This document shows positions 25,540 through 36,874 of a DNA stretch of 64,000 bases, piece by piece. Numbering within the stretch: position 1 is the first letter of the stretch; every line of letters starts with the position of its first letter. The notes under the pieces were generated by a model. The model was not told where the DNA came from. It saw only the letters and a list, made by a program, of their open reading frames with translations, and did no database searches. Position numbers and translations under genes: made by a program. This DNA is from Pseudomonas sp. MM211 (lineage in GTDB: Bacteria; Pseudomonadota; Gammaproteobacteria; Pseudomonadales; Pseudomonadaceae), in the NCBI RefSeq assembly GCF_020386635.1, contig NZ_CP081942.1, positions 2,108,001-2,172,000 of the forward strand. The letters run 5' to 3'.

Positions 25540-26130
25540 TTAGAGAGTGGCTTTCTGGCTGTGCAGCTTGCGCATCGCTACCGTCCAGTCACCGGCGAGT
25601 ATTTCCGGGAGGACGTCGAGGGCGAAGCCGATGCTGGTATCCAGCAGTTCCTGTTCGCCACGCGGAGCGCGGCCGAGCACGAAGTTGGAAACCATGCTGG
25701 CGTGCCCGGGGTGGCCGATGCCAAGCCGCAGGCGGTGGAACGTATTCTGGTTGCCGAGTTGCGCGATGATGTCGCGCAGCCCGTTATGCCCGCCGTGCCC
25801 GCCACCCTGTTTGAGTTTGGCGACGCCGGGAGGCATGTCGAGTTCGTCGTGGGCCACCAGGATTTCTTCGGGCTTGAGCTTGAAGAAATTCGCCAACGCC
25901 GCCACGGACTGGCCGCTGCGGTTCATGAAGGTGGTGGGGATGAGCAGACGAACTTCGCGACCCTGATGGACGAACTTGCCCACCAGGCCGAAATATTTGC
26001 GATCAACGCTGAGGTTGGCGCGCTGGCTGTCTGCCAGGCGCTCAACGAAAAGGGCCCCTGCATTGTGCCGGGTCTGGTCGTATTCGGGGCCCGGGTTACC
26101 CAGGCCAACGATCAGTTGTACGGCAGTCAT
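25540..26130 (-). CDS. pth: Peptidyl-tRNA hydrolase
   Basis: A 196-residue Pth enzyme that releases peptides from prematurely dropped peptidyl-tRNA. Active-site residues visible: N12 in [11 protein letters not shown]22 in TRHNAG and the aspartate in [12 protein letters not shown]. It is immediately upstream of ychF (34-nt gap), the standard pth-ychF pair, and downstream of rplY. Confidence 0.97.
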   Translation of the reverse strand: MTAVQLIVGLGNPGPEYDQTRHNAGALFVERLADSQRANLSVDRKYFGLVGKFVHQGREVRLLIPTTFMNRSGQSVAALANFFKLKPEEILVAHDELDMPPGVAKLKQGGGHGGHNGLRDIIAQLGNQNTFHRLRLGIGHPGHASMVSNFVLGRAPRGEQELLDTSIGFALDVLPEILAGDWTVAMRKLHSQKATL

Positions 26131-26155
26131 ACAGGAGCCCTTTCTTGAAGCTGGC

Positions 26156-26171
26156 GTGCACCTAGGTGCAC
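26156..26171. repeat. 16-bp perfect palindrome between rplY and pth
   Basis: GTGCACCTAGGTGCAC, located between the rplY stop and the pth start. It could form a small hairpin or a protein-binding dyad; no function is known. Confidence 0.4.
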
Positions 26172-26183
26172 AGCCCGTCGATA

Positions 26184-26804
26184 TTACTCGGCGGTGCTTT
26201 CGCCTTCGCTGTCTTCTTCTACACGAACGCGCGGCAGGTGGATGCTGGCAACCGGCAGATCGCTACCGTGGGCCAGAGCAACCAGCTCAACGCCTTTCGG
26301 CAGTTTGATGTCGGACAGGTGAACGGTCTGATCGACTTCAACGTTGGCGATGTCGACTTCGAGGAATTCCGGCAGGTCTTTCGGCAGGCAGGAAACTTCA
26401 ACTTCGTTCAGGCTGTGCAGGACTTCGCCGCCGCCTTTCTTGACGCCAACCGAGGTGGCTTCGTTGATGAAGTGCAGCGGTACGTGAGCGGTCAGTTTCT
26501 GGCCAGCTACGACGCGGATGAAGTCAGCGTGCAGAACGAAGCCTTTGGCCGGGTGGCGTTGCAGGGCTTTGATCAGGACGTTTTCTTTTTTGCCATCAAC
26601 GACCAGGCTCAGCACGTGGCTGAATGCAGCTTCGTTTTCCAGCAGCTTGGCGAAATCCTTAGCGATCAGGCTGATCGACACAGGCGTTTTCGAGCCACCG
26701 TAAACAACGGCAGGAACCAGAGCGGCGTTACGACGCAGGCGGCGGCTCGCACCTTTCCCCAGGTCGGAACGCGCTTCGGCATTCACAGTAAATTCAGTAG
26801 TCAT
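26184..26804 (-). CDS. rplY: 50S ribosomal protein L25 (long, general-stress CTC type)
   Basis: A 206-residue two-domain L25. The N-terminal 5S rRNA-binding beta domain ([24 protein letters not shown]) is followed by the C-terminal TL5/CTC extension and an acidic tail. E. coli L25 has only the first domain; the long form is normal in Pseudomonas. It lies between prs and pth. Confidence 0.96.
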   Translation of the reverse strand: MTTEFTVNAEARSDLGKGASRRLRRNAALVPAVVYGGSKTPVSISLIAKDFAKLLENEAAFSHVLSLVVDGKKENVLIKALQRHPAKGFVLHADFIRVVAGQKLTAHVPLHFINEATSVGVKKGGGEVLHSLNEVEVSCLPKDLPEFLEVDIANVEVDQTVHLSDIKLPKGVELVALAHGSDLPVASIHLPRVRVEEDSEGESTAE

Positions 26805-26912
26805 TTCACTTCTCCAAAATAACCAAACCGCCCGTTACGCTTGCGACCAGCGACGGGGCGGTTCAGTGATATGCCTGTCCAAATAGCCAGGCGTGTTCAT
26901 CAGGCTGTGTTC

Positions 26913-27854
26913 TTAGCGGAACATCGCGCTGATAGATTCTTCATTGCTGATGCGGCGTACCGCTTCAGCGACAACCGGCGCGATGTCCAGTTGGCGAATA
27001 CGTGCACAGGATTGCGCGGCGGCGGACAGCGGGATGGTGTTGGTCACCACCAGTTCGTCCAGTACCGAGTTCTCGATGTTCTCGATGGCACGGCCCGACA
27101 ATACAGCGTGAGTCGCGTAAGCGAACACCTTGGCGGCACCGTGTTCCTTCAGCGCCTTGGCCGCGTGGCACAGGGTGCCGGCGGTGTCGACCATGTCGTC
27201 GACCAGGATGCAGGTACGACCTTCCACGTCACCGATGATGTGCATCACTTCGGAGTGGTTGGCTTTCTCACGACGCTTGTCGATGATCGCCAGATCTACA
27301 CCCAGAGATTTGGCCACGGCACGAGCACGCACCACACCACCAATATCCGGGGAGACGATCATCAGGTTTTCGAAACGCTGATCTTCGATATCGTCCACCA
27401 GTACTGGCGAACCGTAGATGTTATCTACCGGAATATCGAAGAAGCCTTGAATCTGATCCGCGTGCAGGTCGACGGTGAGAACACGGTCGATGCCTACGAC
27501 GGTCAGCATGTCGGCCACGACTTTGGCGCTGATTGCCACGCGGGCGGAACGCGGACGGCGATCCTGGCGGGCATAGCCAAAGTAGGGGATGACAGCTGTG
27601 ATTCGAGTGGCTGAGGAGCGGCGGAAGGCATCGGCCATCACTACCAGTTCCATCAGGTTGTCATTGGTTGGCGCGCACGTCGGTTGAATCAGGAAGACGT
27701 CTTTACCGCGGACGTTTTCGTTGATTTCAATCATGATTTCGCCGTCGGAGAATTTTCCGACCGAAGCATCACCGAGGGGAATGTGCAGCTGACGAACGAT
27801 ACGTCGCGCCAGATCGGGGTTAGCGTTCCCCGTAAAGACCATCATCTTGGACAC
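26913..27854 (-). CDS. prs: Ribose-phosphate pyrophosphokinase (PRPP synthetase)
   Basis: A 313-residue enzyme making PRPP from ribose 5-phosphate and ATP, feeding purine, pyrimidine, His, Trp and NAD synthesis. Visible: ATP-binding loop segment [25 protein letters not shown], and the PRPP-loop segment [14 protein letters not shown] choose GTG 27854 ([16 protein letters not shown]), which gives the usual length; the frame is open further upstream into the tRNA-Gln gene. Its product is used by upp and hpt further along the window. Confidence 0.96.
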   Translation of the reverse strand: MSKMMVFTGNANPDLARRIVRQLHIPLGDASVGKFSDGEIMIEINENVRGKDVFLIQPTCAPTNDNLMELVVMADAFRRSSATRITAVIPYFGYARQDRRPRSARVAISAKVVADMLTVVGIDRVLTVDLHADQIQGFFDIPVDNIYGSPVLVDDIEDQRFENLMIVSPDIGGVVRARAVAKSLGVDLAIIDKRREKANHSEVMHIIGDVEGRTCILVDDMVDTAGTLCHAAKALKEHGAAKVFAYATHAVLSGRAIENIENSVLDELVVTNTIPLSAAAQSCARIRQLDIAPVVAEAVRRISNEESISAMFR

Positions 27855-27896
27855 GCGCAGTACCTGTCGGCTGAGGGTAACCTGGATGAGTAAAAA

Positions 27897-27971
27897 TGGC
27901 AGGGGCGGCTGGATTCGAACCAACGCATGCCAGGATCAAAACCTGGTGCCTTACCGCTTGGCGACGCCCCT
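27897..27971 (-). tRNA. tRNA-Gln (TTG anticodon), copy 1
   Basis: 75 nt with encoded CCA. Acceptor AGGGGCG/CGCCCCT, anticodon stem-loop CCAGGTTTTGATCCTGG with TTG, T-arm GTTGGTTCGAATCCAGC. The promoter-proximal copy is the second one, at 28031. Confidence 0.95.
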
Positions 27972-28030
27972 GTATCGTGTGTGACGCAATGCTGCTCAAT
28001 TCGGTATTACGAGCCACCCTTGGGTGGTTA

Positions 28031-28105
28031 TGGCAGGGGCGGCTGGATTTGAACCAACGCATGCCAGGATCAAAACCTGGTGCCTTACCGCTTGGCGACG
28101 CCCCT
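28031..28105 (-). tRNA. tRNA-Gln (TTG anticodon), copy 2
   Basis: Nearly identical to the neighbouring copy; the visible difference is one base in the T-loop (TTCAAAT instead of TTCGAAT). It lies 25 nt downstream of the ispE stop, so both tRNAs may be co-transcribed with ispE or use their own promoter. Confidence 0.95.
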
Positions 28106-28130
28106 GTAACGTATAACCGATGCTACGCAT

Positions 28131-29006
28131 TCACTTCCTGACCAGTTCTTGGAGCGTGCGATGCAACATCGAAACGTTGGCACCTTGCGCAACAAAACTT
28201 GGCAATGTGGCTGGAAGTTGGCGGGCGACTTTATCAGCATCGTCCCTGTTTGGGAAGCTCCCAAACACACAAGCTCCAGTGCCGGTCAATCTCGTTGGAA
28301 CAAATTTGTTCAGCAAGATCAGCGCGTTACGAACAACTGAGTAACGCTTTTCAACAACCGGCTGGCAGTCATTACGACCACCCCCCTCAAGAAGGCTGCG
28401 AACTTTAATGGGCGGCGTATCGCGTGTCAACTCAGGGTCGGAGAAAACTTCTGCTGTACTGACAAGTACTTGCGGCACAGCGACGAGAAACCAGGGTTGC
28501 GGCAGTTCGACTGGCGTGAGTTTTTCACCGACGCCTTCGGCGAATGCTGCCCGGCCGCGCACGAATACCGGTACGTCGGCACCCAGGCTCAGGCCCAGTG
28601 CTGCCAGGCGATCTTCATTCCAGTCCAGCTGCCAGAGGTGAGCAAGGCCGAGCAGGGTGGTTGCGGCATCCGAACTGCCGCCGCCTATGCCGCCGCCCAT
28701 GGGTAGGCGTTTATCCAGCCAGATATCCGCACCCAGGTGCGTGCCGCTCTGTTCCTGTAACTGCCGCGCAGCCCGCACGATCAGGTTGCTGTCGTGGGGC
28801 ACGCCAGCAATCTCGGTGTGCAGACGAATGACACCATCTTCACGCAGGCTGAAGCCGAGCTCGTCACCATGGTCGAGGAACTGAAACAGGGTCTGCAGTT
28901 CGTGATAACCGTCTGCACGGCGGCCAAGGATGTGCAGCATCAGATTTAGCTTGGCCGGAGCCGGCAGAATCAGTTCGGCGTGAACAGGGATGGCGTCGGT
29001 CGTCAT
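28131..29006 (-). CDS. ispE: 4-diphosphocytidyl-2-C-methyl-D-erythritol kinase
   Basis: A 291-residue GHMP kinase of the MEP isoprenoid pathway. It phosphorylates CDP-methylerythritol. The N-terminus reads [28 protein letters not shown], the ATP loop is [17 protein letters not shown], and the C-terminal motif is [12 protein letters not shown]. Start ATG 29006 ([10 protein letters not shown]) is taken as the family start; upstream in-frame codons run into a REP element. It is followed by two tRNA-Gln and prs, as in other pseudomonads. Confidence 0.96.
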   Translation of the reverse strand: MTTDAIPVHAELILPAPAKLNLMLHILGRRADGYHELQTLFQFLDHGDELGFSLREDGVIRLHTEIAGVPHDSNLIVRAARQLQEQSGTHLGADIWLDKRLPMGGGIGGGSSDAATTLLGLAHLWQLDWNEDRLAALGLSLGADVPVFVRGRAAFAEGVGEKLTPVELPQPWFLVAVPQVLVSTAEVFSDPELTRDTPPIKVRSLLEGGGRNDCQPVVEKRYSVVRNALILLNKFVPTRLTGTGACVFGSFPNRDDADKVARQLPATLPSFVAQGANVSMLHRTLQELVRK

Positions 29007-29076
29007 TGGGCGATGGCTGGCGAGAGGGGATGAGAGATTACCGCAGGCTACGGTTGCGGCCAAATACCGCACCCAG

Positions 29077-29102
29077 CTGTAGGAGCCGGCTTGCCGGCGA
29101 TC
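29077..29102. repeat. Single REP-type half element
   Basis: TGTAGGAGCCGGCTTGCCGGCGA between lolB and ispE, the same family as the REP array at 5430 and the element at 34293. Confidence 0.75.
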
Positions 29103-29147
29103 AGCAGCGCGCGATACACGAATGCATCGCACGCTGACTGGAATGGG

Positions 29148-29771
29148 TTACTGACCGAGCTGGCGCGGTTGCCAGTCCTTGATCACCAGGGTCACCTGAA
29201 TATCGTGGCCTTCGAGGCGCAGGCGCTCGGGCAGCCAGTAGCCGTTCTGCTCGGCGTAGCTCGTGTAGCTTACTTCCCAACCGTCCTGGCTCAGTTGTGC
29301 CAGGCGGCTGTCGCCGTCCAGGGTCAGGCGGCTTTTGCTGTCCGGAGCGGGCAGGCCACGAATCCACCACAGCAGGTGGGAGACCGGCAGGTTGAGGCCC
29401 AGTTGCTGTTGCAGGAGCTCTTCCGGCGATTCGGCCTGGTAGCGGCCCTGGTTGGCGACTTCCAGCTGTACGTCGCCAGAGCGCCCGGTGAGGCGTGCGG
29501 CGCCACGACCGAGAGGGCCGGACAGGCGAATGTCGGCGTAGTCCTGGCGTTGCAGCCAGAACAGCGTGCCGCTGCCGGAATCACGGGGGGCGCGGATGCC
29601 GACCTTGCCGTTGATCTGCCAGCCGTCGAGGGTGCTGATCTGTTGCTTGTGCGCCTGCCAGCGCGCCGGGTCGCCGAGGCCCTGTTCCACCGCTTCACGG
29701 GTGGACAGGCCGGAGCAGCCAGCGAGCAGGGTTACCAGGGCGAGTGCGAGTAGGGGGCGAAACTGCATCAA
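29148..29771 (-). CDS. lolB: Outer-membrane lipoprotein LolB
   Basis: A 207-residue lipoprotein receptor that takes lipoproteins from LolA and inserts them in the outer membrane. The signal peptide ends in the lipobox LLAGCSG (Cys about 19). The body matches LolB ([33 protein letters not shown]). Its start overlaps the TPR lipoprotein stop by 4 nt (ATGA). The first of two adjacent ATGs gives the overlap. The ispE-lolB order is conserved widely in Proteobacteria. Confidence 0.95.
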   Translation of the reverse strand: MMQFRPLLALALVTLLAGCSGLSTREAVEQGLGDPARWQAHKQQISTLDGWQINGKVGIRAPRDSGSGTLFWLQRQDYADIRLSGPLGRGAARLTGRSGDVQLEVANQGRYQAESPEELLQQQLGLNLPVSHLLWWIRGLPAPDSKSRLTLDGDSRLAQLSQDGWEVSYTSYAEQNGYWLPERLRLEGHDIQVTLVIKDWQPRQLGQ

Positions 29772-31498
29772 GGCCTCTCTGATCCGGTCAGGCGCAGCAC
29801 GGTGCTGCGCAGAATTTCACTGTCGGGCTGTTCCTTCAGCGCGTCGCGCCAGATCTTTCTGGCCTCGCGCTGCTTGTCTTGAGCCCACAGTGCTTCGCCC
29901 AAGTGGGCGGCTACTTCGTGATCCGGGTAGCGTTCGAACGCCTGGCGCAGCCACTTTTCCGCTTCGGCCAGGTTGCCCAGGCGGAAGTTGGCCCAGCCCA
30001 GGCTGTCGAGAATCGCCGGATCTTCAGGGTTGAGGTCGTGAGCCTGCTGAATCAGCTTCAGGCCTTCCTGGTGGCGATTCGTGCGGTCGACCAGGGTGTA
30101 GCCGAGGGCGTTGAGCGCCATGGCGTTGTCCGGCTCACGGTCGAGAATGGTGCGCAGATCCTGTTCCAACTGCTTCAGGTCGTTGCGCGGCTCGGCCAGC
30201 ATGGCGCGGGTGTAGAGCAGGTTGAGGTCACCCGGGTATTGCGCCAGTGCCTGCTGGATCAGCGCCCAGGCCTTGTCGGACTGGTTCTGCTTGGACAGCG
30301 ACTCGGCTTCGATCAGGTACAGCTGCAGCGCATAGTCCGGCTCGCTGTCGCGTGCTTCGGCCAGGTGCTTGGACGCTTCGGCGCCGCGGCCGTTGGCGAC
30401 CAGCAGATCGGTCATGCGTGCCTGTGCTGGCAGGTAATCGTTGCCGCCGCCGACCATGGAATAGGCGAGCAGGGCTTCGTCCACTTCGCCCAGGGCTTCA
30501 TGAGCACGCCCCAGGTTGTACTGTGCCGGGTCGACGTGGGCGTCGCGCGCGACCAGTTCTTCCAGGTAAACGATGGCTTCACGCCAGGCTTCGGCTTCCA
30601 GGCAGACCAGCGCCAGGGAGAAGCGCAGGTCATCGTCTTCGGGGAATTGCTGCAGCAGCGAAGAAAACTCGCTGCGCGCTTCGTCCATACGGCCTAGCTC
30701 GACCAGTTGGCGGGCATAGGTGAGGCGCAGACGCTTGTCGTTGGGGTTCTGCTCCATGCCTTTCTTGAGCAGCGGCAGGGCTTCTTCGCCGCGACCCAGG
30801 CTCTGCAGCAGGCGCGCACGCAGTAGCAGGGGAGCCGACTGGTCATGCTTGGCATTGCTATTTTCGAGCAGTTTCAAGGCTTCTTCGGGGCGGTCGTCCT
30901 GCTGCAGGAGGAGCGCTTTGCCGAACAGCAGTTGGCCGTCGTTCGGGTACTTGCCGAGCAGGCGGTCGAAGCTCTGTAGCAGGCCGGCACGGGTGTCCGG
31001 ATCGGAGTCCGCCGCTGACAGGGCGAGGAAGTCGAAATGGGTGTTGCCCTGACGCTGCAGCACACGCTCCATGTACGACATGGATTCGTCATAGCGCCCG
31101 GCGCGCGCCAGCTGCACGGCAGCAGCGCGCTGCGCGTCCACATTGCTGGGGGCGTTCTTGGCCCAGACCAGCGAAAGATCCAGTGCCTCTTCGTCAGCCC
31201 CCAGGTATTCGGCGATACGGAAGCCGCGCTCGGCGACACCTGCATCCTGAGTCGAATTGGCCTGCTGGACGTAATTGTTCAGGGCGATGTCGAAGCGATT
31301 TCTCTGTCCCGCCAACTCGGCGGTGAGCAGTGCCAGCATGGTTTCCTGGCTGAACGAGCCGTACGCCTTGGGCGCCTCGGCCTGCGCTTCATTGCCCGGT
31401 TCTTCCACGGGCACGTTACCGTCCGGAGCGGACGGCGAAAAAGTCTGGCAACCACCCAAAAAGGCAAGGGCGGTCAGCAACGCGATGGGTCTATTCAT
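29768..31498 (-). CDS. Tetratricopeptide-repeat lipoprotein
   Basis: A 576-residue protein with a lipoprotein signal ([14 protein letters not shown]; Cys about 17) and more than ten TPR-like helical repeats across residues 60-560 (for example [20 protein letters not shown] and [16 protein letters not shown]). Probably an outer-membrane-attached scaffold. It corresponds by position to the conserved Pseudomonas TPR gene next to lolB (PA4667 in PAO1, from memory). The precise role is unknown. Divergent from hemA. Confidence 0.88.
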   Translation of the reverse strand: MNRPIALLTALAFLGGCQTFSPSAPDGNVPVEEPGNEAQAEAPKAYGSFSQETMLALLTAELAGQRNRFDIALNNYVQQANSTQDAGVAERGFRIAEYLGADEEALDLSLVWAKNAPSNVDAQRAAAVQLARAGRYDESMSYMERVLQRQGNTHFDFLALSAADSDPDTRAGLLQSFDRLLGKYPNDGQLLFGKALLLQQDDRPEEALKLLENSNAKHDQSAPLLLRARLLQSLGRGEEALPLLKKGMEQNPNDKRLRLTYARQLVELGRMDEARSEFSSLLQQFPEDDDLRFSLALVCLEAEAWREAIVYLEELVARDAHVDPAQYNLGRAHEALGEVDEALLAYSMVGGGNDYLPAQARMTDLLVANGRGAEASKHLAEARDSEPDYALQLYLIEAESLSKQNQSDKAWALIQQALAQYPGDLNLLYTRAMLAEPRNDLKQLEQDLRTILDREPDNAMALNALGYTLVDRTNRHQEGLKLIQQAHDLNPEDPAILDSLGWANFRLGNLAEAEKWLRQAFERYPDHEVAAHLGEALWAQDKQREARKIWRDALKEQPDSEILRSTVLRLTGSERP

Positions 31499-31875
31499 AG
31501 AGGAAATGCGACTAACCTGCGGTTTTGGCCATCATGACACAAGCCGTTGGGCAAGCCCATGGGCAGGCTGTGTGTCCTGGCGATGTGAGGTTGGACTGCC
31601 GAACACGGGCAGTGTTGCATCGGATCAGCGGCGCTCCCTCGCAGGGCCCTGTTCGCACCCGCTGGTGAGATGATCCATGGCATTCGTTCACGGCTTATAT
31701 AGGCCAATCCTGCTCGCTGGGCTCCAGCCGGCATGCCATGTGTGAGTGTCGGGCTGAGTAATTCTCATTGCCTGCGATCGAGGTTCGCTATCGTCGCCAT
31801 GCGGTGGGCAATGGTTGTCCTACCTCGACCGAAGTAGGACAATTGGCGGCTTCCACCCCCCTGTCAGCGACGTGC
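31499..31875. promoter_or_regulatory. Divergent control region of the TPR lipoprotein gene and hemA
   Basis: A 377-bp intergenic region without a convincing gene. It must contain the promoters for both divergent genes. The clearest structure is a 9-bp perfect inverted repeat, TTGTCCTAC - 10 nt - GTAGGACAA (31815-31842), 34 nt before the hemA ATG. It could be an operator or a stem-loop in the hemA leader. Confidence 0.6.
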
Positions 31876-33156
31876 ATGGCCTTTATCGCCCTCGGTATCA
31901 ACCACAAGACCGCTTCGGTGGACGTCCGCGAGCGCGTGGCTTTTACCCCGGAGCAGCTGGTAGAGGCGCTGCAGCTGCTTTGCCGAAATACGCCAAGCCG
32001 TGAGGCGGCAATTCTGTCGACCTGCAACCGCAGTGAGTTGTATCTGGAACAGGATGGTTCGGGCGTCGAGGCAGTGCTCGGCTGGCTGGCCGATTATCAC
32101 CATTTGAGCGTCGATGAGCTGCGTGCCTGCTCATACGTCCATGAAGACGATGCGGCAGTTCGTCACATGATGCGCGTGGCCTCCGGCCTCGATTCCATGG
32201 TGCTGGGCGAACCGCAGATTCTCGGCCAGATGAAGTCCGCCTTCGCTGTGGCCCGCGAAGCCGGCACCCTCGGCCCGCTGCTCGGGCGTTTGTTTCAGGC
32301 CACCTTCAGTACCGCCAAGCAGGTGCGTACCGACACCGCCATCGGCGAGAACCCGGTATCGGTGGCGTTCGCTGCCGTGAGCCTGGCCAAGCAGATTTTC
32401 TCCGACCTGCATCGCAGCCAGGCGCTGCTGATCGGCGCGGGGGAGACCATCAGCCTGGTCGCCCGTCACCTTCACGATCAGGGGATCAAGCGAATCGTCG
32501 TGGCCAACCGTACCCTCGAACGCGCCAGCAGCCTGGCCGAACAGTTCGGCGCCCATGCCGTGCTGCTTTCCGATATTCCTCAGGAGCTGGCGCACAGCGA
32601 TATCGTCATCAGCTCCACCGCCAGCCAGTTGCCGATTCTCGGCAAGGGCGCGGTGGAAAGTGCCCTGAAGCAGCGCAAGCACAAGCCGATCTTCATGGTC
32701 GACATCGCTGTACCGCGGGACATCGAACCTCAGGTCGGTGAGCTGGACGACGTCTATCTGTATACCGTCGACGACTTGCACGAAGTCATCGAGGAAAACC
32801 TCAAGAGCCGCCAGGGCGCTGCCCAGGCCGCCGAGGAGCTGGTCGCCGTCGGTGCTGACGATTTCATGGTGCGCCTGCGCGAGCTGGCCGCGGTGGATGT
32901 GTTGCGCGCCTACCGGCAGCAGGCCGAGCGTCTGCGTGACGATGAACTGGCCCGCGCCCAGCGCATGCTCGCCAATGGCGCCGCTGCCGAAGACGTGCTG
33001 GCGCAGCTGGCCCGTGGCCTGACCAACAAGTTGTTGCACGCACCCAGCGTACAATTGAAAAAATTCTCCGCCGACGGGCGCGCCGATGCGCTTGGCGTGG
33101 CCCAGGAACTCTTCGCCCTTGAAGAAGGCGCGTCGTCCAACAAAGGCATGCAATGA
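31876..33156 (+). CDS. hemA: Glutamyl-tRNA reductase
   Basis: A 426-residue enzyme reducing glutamyl-tRNA(Glu) to glutamate-1-semialdehyde, the first step of C5 haem synthesis. Catalytic Cys50 is in [13 protein letters not shown]; the Rossmann domain carries [16 protein letters not shown], and the C-terminal dimerisation helices are complete. ATG 31876 ([23 protein letters not shown]) is the family start although the ribosome site is weak. The stop overlaps prfA by ATGA. The terminal haem gene hemH lies at 48.7 kb. Confidence 0.97.
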   Translation: MAFIALGINHKTASVDVRERVAFTPEQLVEALQLLCRNTPSREAAILSTCNRSELYLEQDGSGVEAVLGWLADYHHLSVDELRACSYVHEDDAAVRHMMRVASGLDSMVLGEPQILGQMKSAFAVAREAGTLGPLLGRLFQATFSTAKQVRTDTAIGENPVSVAFAAVSLAKQIFSDLHRSQALLIGAGETISLVARHLHDQGIKRIVVANRTLERASSLAEQFGAHAVLLSDIPQELAHSDIVISSTASQLPILGKGAVESALKQRKHKPIFMVDIAVPRDIEPQVGELDDVYLYTVDDLHEVIEENLKSRQGAAQAAEELVAVGADDFMVRLRELAAVDVLRAYRQQAERLRDDELARAQRMLANGAAAEDVLAQLARGLTNKLLHAPSVQLKKFSADGRADALGVAQELFALEEGASSNKGMQ

Positions 33157-34235
33157 AAGCTTCGCTGATCAATAAGCTCGACGTATTGCACGATCGCTTC
33201 GAAGAAGTCACGGCGCTGCTCGGTGATGCCGAAGTGATTGGCAACCAGAACCAGTTCCGCGCCTATTCCAAGGAATACGCCGAGATCGAACCGGTGATCA
33301 TGGCGTTCCGCGAGTTCCGCAGGGTGCAGGCTGATCTGGAGGGTGCCCAGGCGTTGCTCAAGGACAGCGACCCGGACATGCGCGAAATGGCCGAGGAAGA
33401 AGTCGACACCGCCAAGGCTCGCCTCCTCGAACTGGAAGACAGCCTGCAGCGCATGCTGCTGCCCAAAGACCCCAACGACGGTCGCAACGTGTTCCTCGAA
33501 GTGCGTGCCGGCACCGGCGGCGACGAAGCGGCGATCTTCTCCGGTGACCTGTTCCGCATGTACTCGCGCTATGCCGAGAAGCAGGGCTGGCGCGTCGAGG
33601 TGCTGTCGGCCAACGAAGGCGAGCACGGCGGCTTCAAGGAAGTGATCGCCCGGGTCGAGGGCGACAATGTGTTCGCCAAGCTCAAGTTCGAATCCGGCGC
33701 GCACCGTGTGCAGCGTGTCCCGGAAACCGAATCCCAGGGCCGCATCCATACCTCGGCTTGCACCGTGGCAGTGTTGCCCGAGCCGGATGAACAGATGGCC
33801 ATCGAGATCAACCCGGCCGATCTGCGCGTCGACACCTACCGCTCTTCGGGCGCCGGTGGTCAACACGTCAACACCACCGATTCGGCGATCCGCATCACTC
33901 ACATTCCCACCGGTACGGTGGTCGAGTGTCAGGAAGAGCGTTCGCAGCACAAGAACCGCGCCAAGGCCATGGCCTGGCTGTCGGCCAAGCTCAAGGATCA
34001 GCAGGACGCCGCCGCGCACAAGGAAATCTCCGACACGCGCAAGCTGCTGGTCGGTTCCGGTGACCGCTCCGAGCGTATCCGTACCTACAATTTCCCCCAG
34101 GGCCGAGTCACCGATCACCGCATCAATCTGACCCTGTATTCGCTCAATGAAGTAATCGCCGGTGGCGTCGACGCAGTGATCGAACCGCTGCTCGCCGAGT
34201 ACCAGGCCGACCAGCTGGCCGCGCTCGGCGATTGA
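33153..34235 (+). CDS. prfA: Peptide chain release factor 1
   Basis: A 360-residue RF1 recognising UAG/UAA. The GGQ peptide-release motif is in [15 protein letters not shown] and a PxT-type anticodon-like motif in [17 protein letters not shown]. It is translationally coupled to hemA and followed, after a REP element, by prmC, which methylates the GGQ glutamine. Confidence 0.98.
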   Translation: MKASLINKLDVLHDRFEEVTALLGDAEVIGNQNQFRAYSKEYAEIEPVIMAFREFRRVQADLEGAQALLKDSDPDMREMAEEEVDTAKARLLELEDSLQRMLLPKDPNDGRNVFLEVRAGTGGDEAAIFSGDLFRMYSRYAEKQGWRVEVLSANEGEHGGFKEVIARVEGDNVFAKLKFESGAHRVQRVPETESQGRIHTSACTVAVLPEPDEQMAIEINPADLRVDTYRSSGAGGQHVNTTDSAIRITHIPTGTVVECQEERSQHKNRAKAMAWLSAKLKDQQDAAAHKEISDTRKLLVGSGDRSERIRTYNFPQGRVTDHRINLTLYSLNEVIAGGVDAVIEPLLAEYQADQLAALGD

Positions 34236-34292
34236 TCCTGGCCGGGTTAAGGAAGGATGTCGTGGACGGTGCGTACTGTGATCGATAAATCT

Positions 34293-34357
34293 CCTGTAGG
34301 AGCCGGCTTGCCGGCGATCATCGCGCGAACGACTTCGCTGGCAAGCAAGCTTCCACC
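34293..34357. repeat. REP-type inverted pair between prfA and prmC
   Basis: TGTAGGAGCCGGCTTGCCGG and, 40 nt on, the degenerate inverse TTCGCTGGCAAGCAAGCTTCCACC. Likely mRNA-stabilising or transcription-modulating hairpin between two genes of one operon. Confidence 0.8.
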
Positions 34358-34371
34358 AAAGGCGGTGTGTC

Positions 34372-35205
34372 ATGGCTTCCATTGAGTCTTTATTGAATGC
34401 CGCTGAGCTACCGGACTCGCCCAGCGCCCGTGTGGATGCCGAGCTGTTGCTCGCCCACGCTCTCGGCAAGCCGCGCAGCTATCTGCGCACCTGGGCGGAT
34501 CGTGAGGTCGAGGCCGACGCGGCTGCACGATTCGCCGCCAGCCTGGTGCGCCGCCGTGACGGTGAGCCGGTGGCTTATATTCTCGGCCGGCAGGGCTTCT
34601 GGAGCCTGGATCTGGACGTCGCGCCGCATACCCTGATTCCACGCCCGGATACCGAACTGTTGGTGGAAACCACGCTGGCGCTGTTGCCTGGCGGCCCGGC
34701 ACGGGTGCTCGACCTGGGCACCGGCACCGGCGCCATCGCCCTGGCTCTGGCCAGCGAGCGTCCGGCCTGGCAGGTGACCGGAGTCGATCGGGTCGACAAG
34801 GCCGTGGCGTTGGCGGAAGGTAATCGCGCGCGCCTGGGTCTGCACAACGCCGCGTTCGCCTCCAGCCACTGGTTCGACGGGCTGGGCGGCGAGCGTTATG
34901 CATTGATCGTCAGCAATCCCCCTTATATCGCCAATGACGACCGTCATCTGGGCGAGGGCGATGTGCGTTTCGAGCCGAACAGCGCACTGGTATCGGGCAT
35001 CGATGGGCTGGACGATATCCGTTCGATCATCGAGCAGGCGCCGGCGCATCTGATGGCCCCCGGCTGGTTGCTGCTCGAACATGGCTTCGATCAGGCCGAG
35101 GCGGTGCGTGAGCTGCTTGGCAATCGCGGATTCACCGAGGTTCACAGCCGCCGCGATCTGGCCAATCATGAACGCATCAGCCTGGGGCGGTGGCCGCATG
35201 AATGA
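34372..35205 (+). CDS. prmC: Release factor glutamine N5-methyltransferase
   Basis: A 277-residue HemK/PrmC methyltransferase. The N-terminal helical domain binds release factor, SAM motif I is VLDLGTGTGAIALALA, and the catalytic motif is IVSNPPYIAN. It methylates the Gln of the GGQ motif in RF1/RF2. ATG at 34372 overlaps nothing upstream; its end overlaps the moeB start by 8 nt. Confidence 0.97.
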   Translation: MASIESLLNAAELPDSPSARVDAELLLAHALGKPRSYLRTWADREVEADAAARFAASLVRRRDGEPVAYILGRQGFWSLDLDVAPHTLIPRPDTELLVETTLALLPGGPARVLDLGTGTGAIALALASERPAWQVTGVDRVDKAVALAEGNRARLGLHNAAFASSHWFDGLGGERYALIVSNPPYIANDDRHLGEGDVRFEPNSALVSGIDGLDDIRSIIEQAPAHLMAPGWLLLEHGFDQAEAVRELLGNRGFTEVHSRRDLANHERISLGRWPHE

Positions 35206-35965
35206 ACACTTGAGTGACGAAGAGCTGCTGCGCTACAGCCGGCAGATCCTGCTGTCGCAGGTCGATATCGACGGCCAACTGCGGCTCAAGAGCAGCCGCG
35301 TGCTGATCGTCGGCCTCGGTGGGCTCGGTTCGCCGGTGGCGCTGTATCTGGCGGCGGCCGGGGTCGGTGAGCTGCACCTGGCGGACTTCGACAGCGTCGA
35401 CCTGAGCAACCTGCAACGGCAGATCGCCCACGACACCGCCAGCATCGGCCAGAGCAAGGTGGATTCGGCGTTGGCGCGGCTGGCGGCGATCAACCCCGGC
35501 ATTCAGCTACGTGCCCACCGCCAGGCGCTGGATGCGGACTCCCTCGCAGCGGCGGTGACGGCGGTCGATCTGGTGCTCGATTGCTCGGACAACTTCACCA
35601 CCCGCGAGGCGGTGAACGCGACCTGTGTTGCCGCCCGCAGGCCGCTGGTCAGTGGCGCCGCGATCCGCCTGGAAGGGCAGTTGTCGGTGTTCGACCCGCG
35701 ACGTGCCGACAGCCCCTGTTATCACTGTCTGTATGGCCATGGCAGCGAAGCCGAGCTGACCTGCAGCGAAGCCGGTGTGGCTGGCCCGTTGGTGGGTATG
35801 GTCGGCAGCCTGCAGGCACTGGAAGCCCTGAAGTTGCTAGCCGGTTTCGGTGAGCCGCTGGTGGGGCGGCTGCTGCTGATCGATGCCTTTGGCTCGCGCT
35901 TTCGCGAACTGCGGGTCAAGCGCGATCCGGGGTGTGCGGTCTGTGCAGGCAACAGCCATGAGTGA
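35198..35965 (+). CDS. moeB: Molybdopterin-synthase adenylyltransferase (MoeB/ThiF family)
   Basis: A 255-residue E1-like enzyme that adenylates the C-terminal glycine of MoaD (or ThiS). It has the ATP-binding [21 protein letters not shown], acidic [13 protein letters not shown], and two zinc Cys pairs (CYHC and CAVC). No rhodanese domain. It overlaps prmC and murI by 8 nt each, forming a tight hemA-prfA-prmC-moeB-murI cluster. Confidence 0.93.
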   Translation: MNEHLSDEELLRYSRQILLSQVDIDGQLRLKSSRVLIVGLGGLGSPVALYLAAAGVGELHLADFDSVDLSNLQRQIAHDTASIGQSKVDSALARLAAINPGIQLRAHRQALDADSLAAAVTAVDLVLDCSDNFTTREAVNATCVAARRPLVSGAAIRLEGQLSVFDPRRADSPCYHCLYGHGSEAELTCSEAGVAGPLVGMVGSLQALEALKLLAGFGEPLVGRLLLIDAFGSRFRELRVKRDPGCAVCAGNSHE

Positions 35966-36755
35966 AGCGCCCATCGGGGTCTTCGATTCCGGTGTCGGCG
36001 GCCTCACCGTGCTGCGTGAGATCCGCACCCTGCTGCCGCACGAGTCGCTGCTGTATGTCGCCGATAGCGGTCATGTGCCCTATGGCGAAAAGAGCGCCGA
36101 GTACATCCGCGAGCGCTGCCGGGTCATCGCCGAGTTCCTGCTGGCCCGCGATGCCAAGGCGCTGGTGCTGGCCTGCAATACCGCCACCGTGGCTGGTGTC
36201 GCCGAGCTGCGTGGGCTTTATCCACAACTGCCCATTGTCGCCATGGAGCCTGCGGTCAAACCGGCGGCGGCTGCAACGCGCTCTGGCGTGGTCGGTGTGC
36301 TGGCGACGACCGGCACGCTGAAAAGCGCACGCTTCGCCGCGCTGCTCGATCAGTTCGCCAGCGATGTGCGGGTGGTCACCCAGCCGTGTCCGGGCCTGGT
36401 GGAGTTGATCGAGGCGGGCGAGCTGGATGATCCACGGCTGCACGAGCTGCTGCGGGGCTATGTCGATCCGCTGCTCGCCGAGGGCTGCGACACGCTGATT
36501 CTCGGCTGCACCCATTACCCCTTTCTCAAGCCTTTACTGAGCCAGTGGCTGGGCCCGTCGATCAGCCTGATCGATACCGGCGCCGCCGTGGCCCGGCAAT
36601 TGCAGCGCTTGCTGAGCGAGCGGCGCATGCTGGCGGTTGGCCCGGCAGCGCCAGAGCAGTTCTGGTGCAGCGGTGATCCATCGGTCATGCAAAGAGTCAT
36701 GCCGCGGCTATGGGGTAGCGCCGAGCAGGTGAGTGATTTTCCCCAAACGCGTTAA
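35958..36755 (+). CDS. murI: Glutamate racemase
   Basis: A 265-residue enzyme supplying D-glutamate for peptidoglycan. Catalytic cysteines appear in [11 protein letters not shown] and [11 protein letters not shown], and the N-terminus reads [20 protein letters not shown] 35958 overlaps the moeB end by 8 nt. Confidence 0.97.
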   Translation: MSEAPIGVFDSGVGGLTVLREIRTLLPHESLLYVADSGHVPYGEKSAEYIRERCRVIAEFLLARDAKALVLACNTATVAGVAELRGLYPQLPIVAMEPAVKPAAAATRSGVVGVLATTGTLKSARFAALLDQFASDVRVVTQPCPGLVELIEAGELDDPRLHELLRGYVDPLLAEGCDTLILGCTHYPFLKPLLSQWLGPSISLIDTGAAVARQLQRLLSERRMLAVGPAAPEQFWCSGDPSVMQRVMPRLWGSAEQVSDFPQTR

Positions 36756-36874
36756 TGGGCCATTGGCCATTAAATATTTTTAGAACAAATGGAACTTAGC
36801 TCAACTCTGTAACTATAGTTTTCCCGTGCCTCACTTAAAACAATCCGTGATCCCTATAAAAAAGGATGTTTCCA

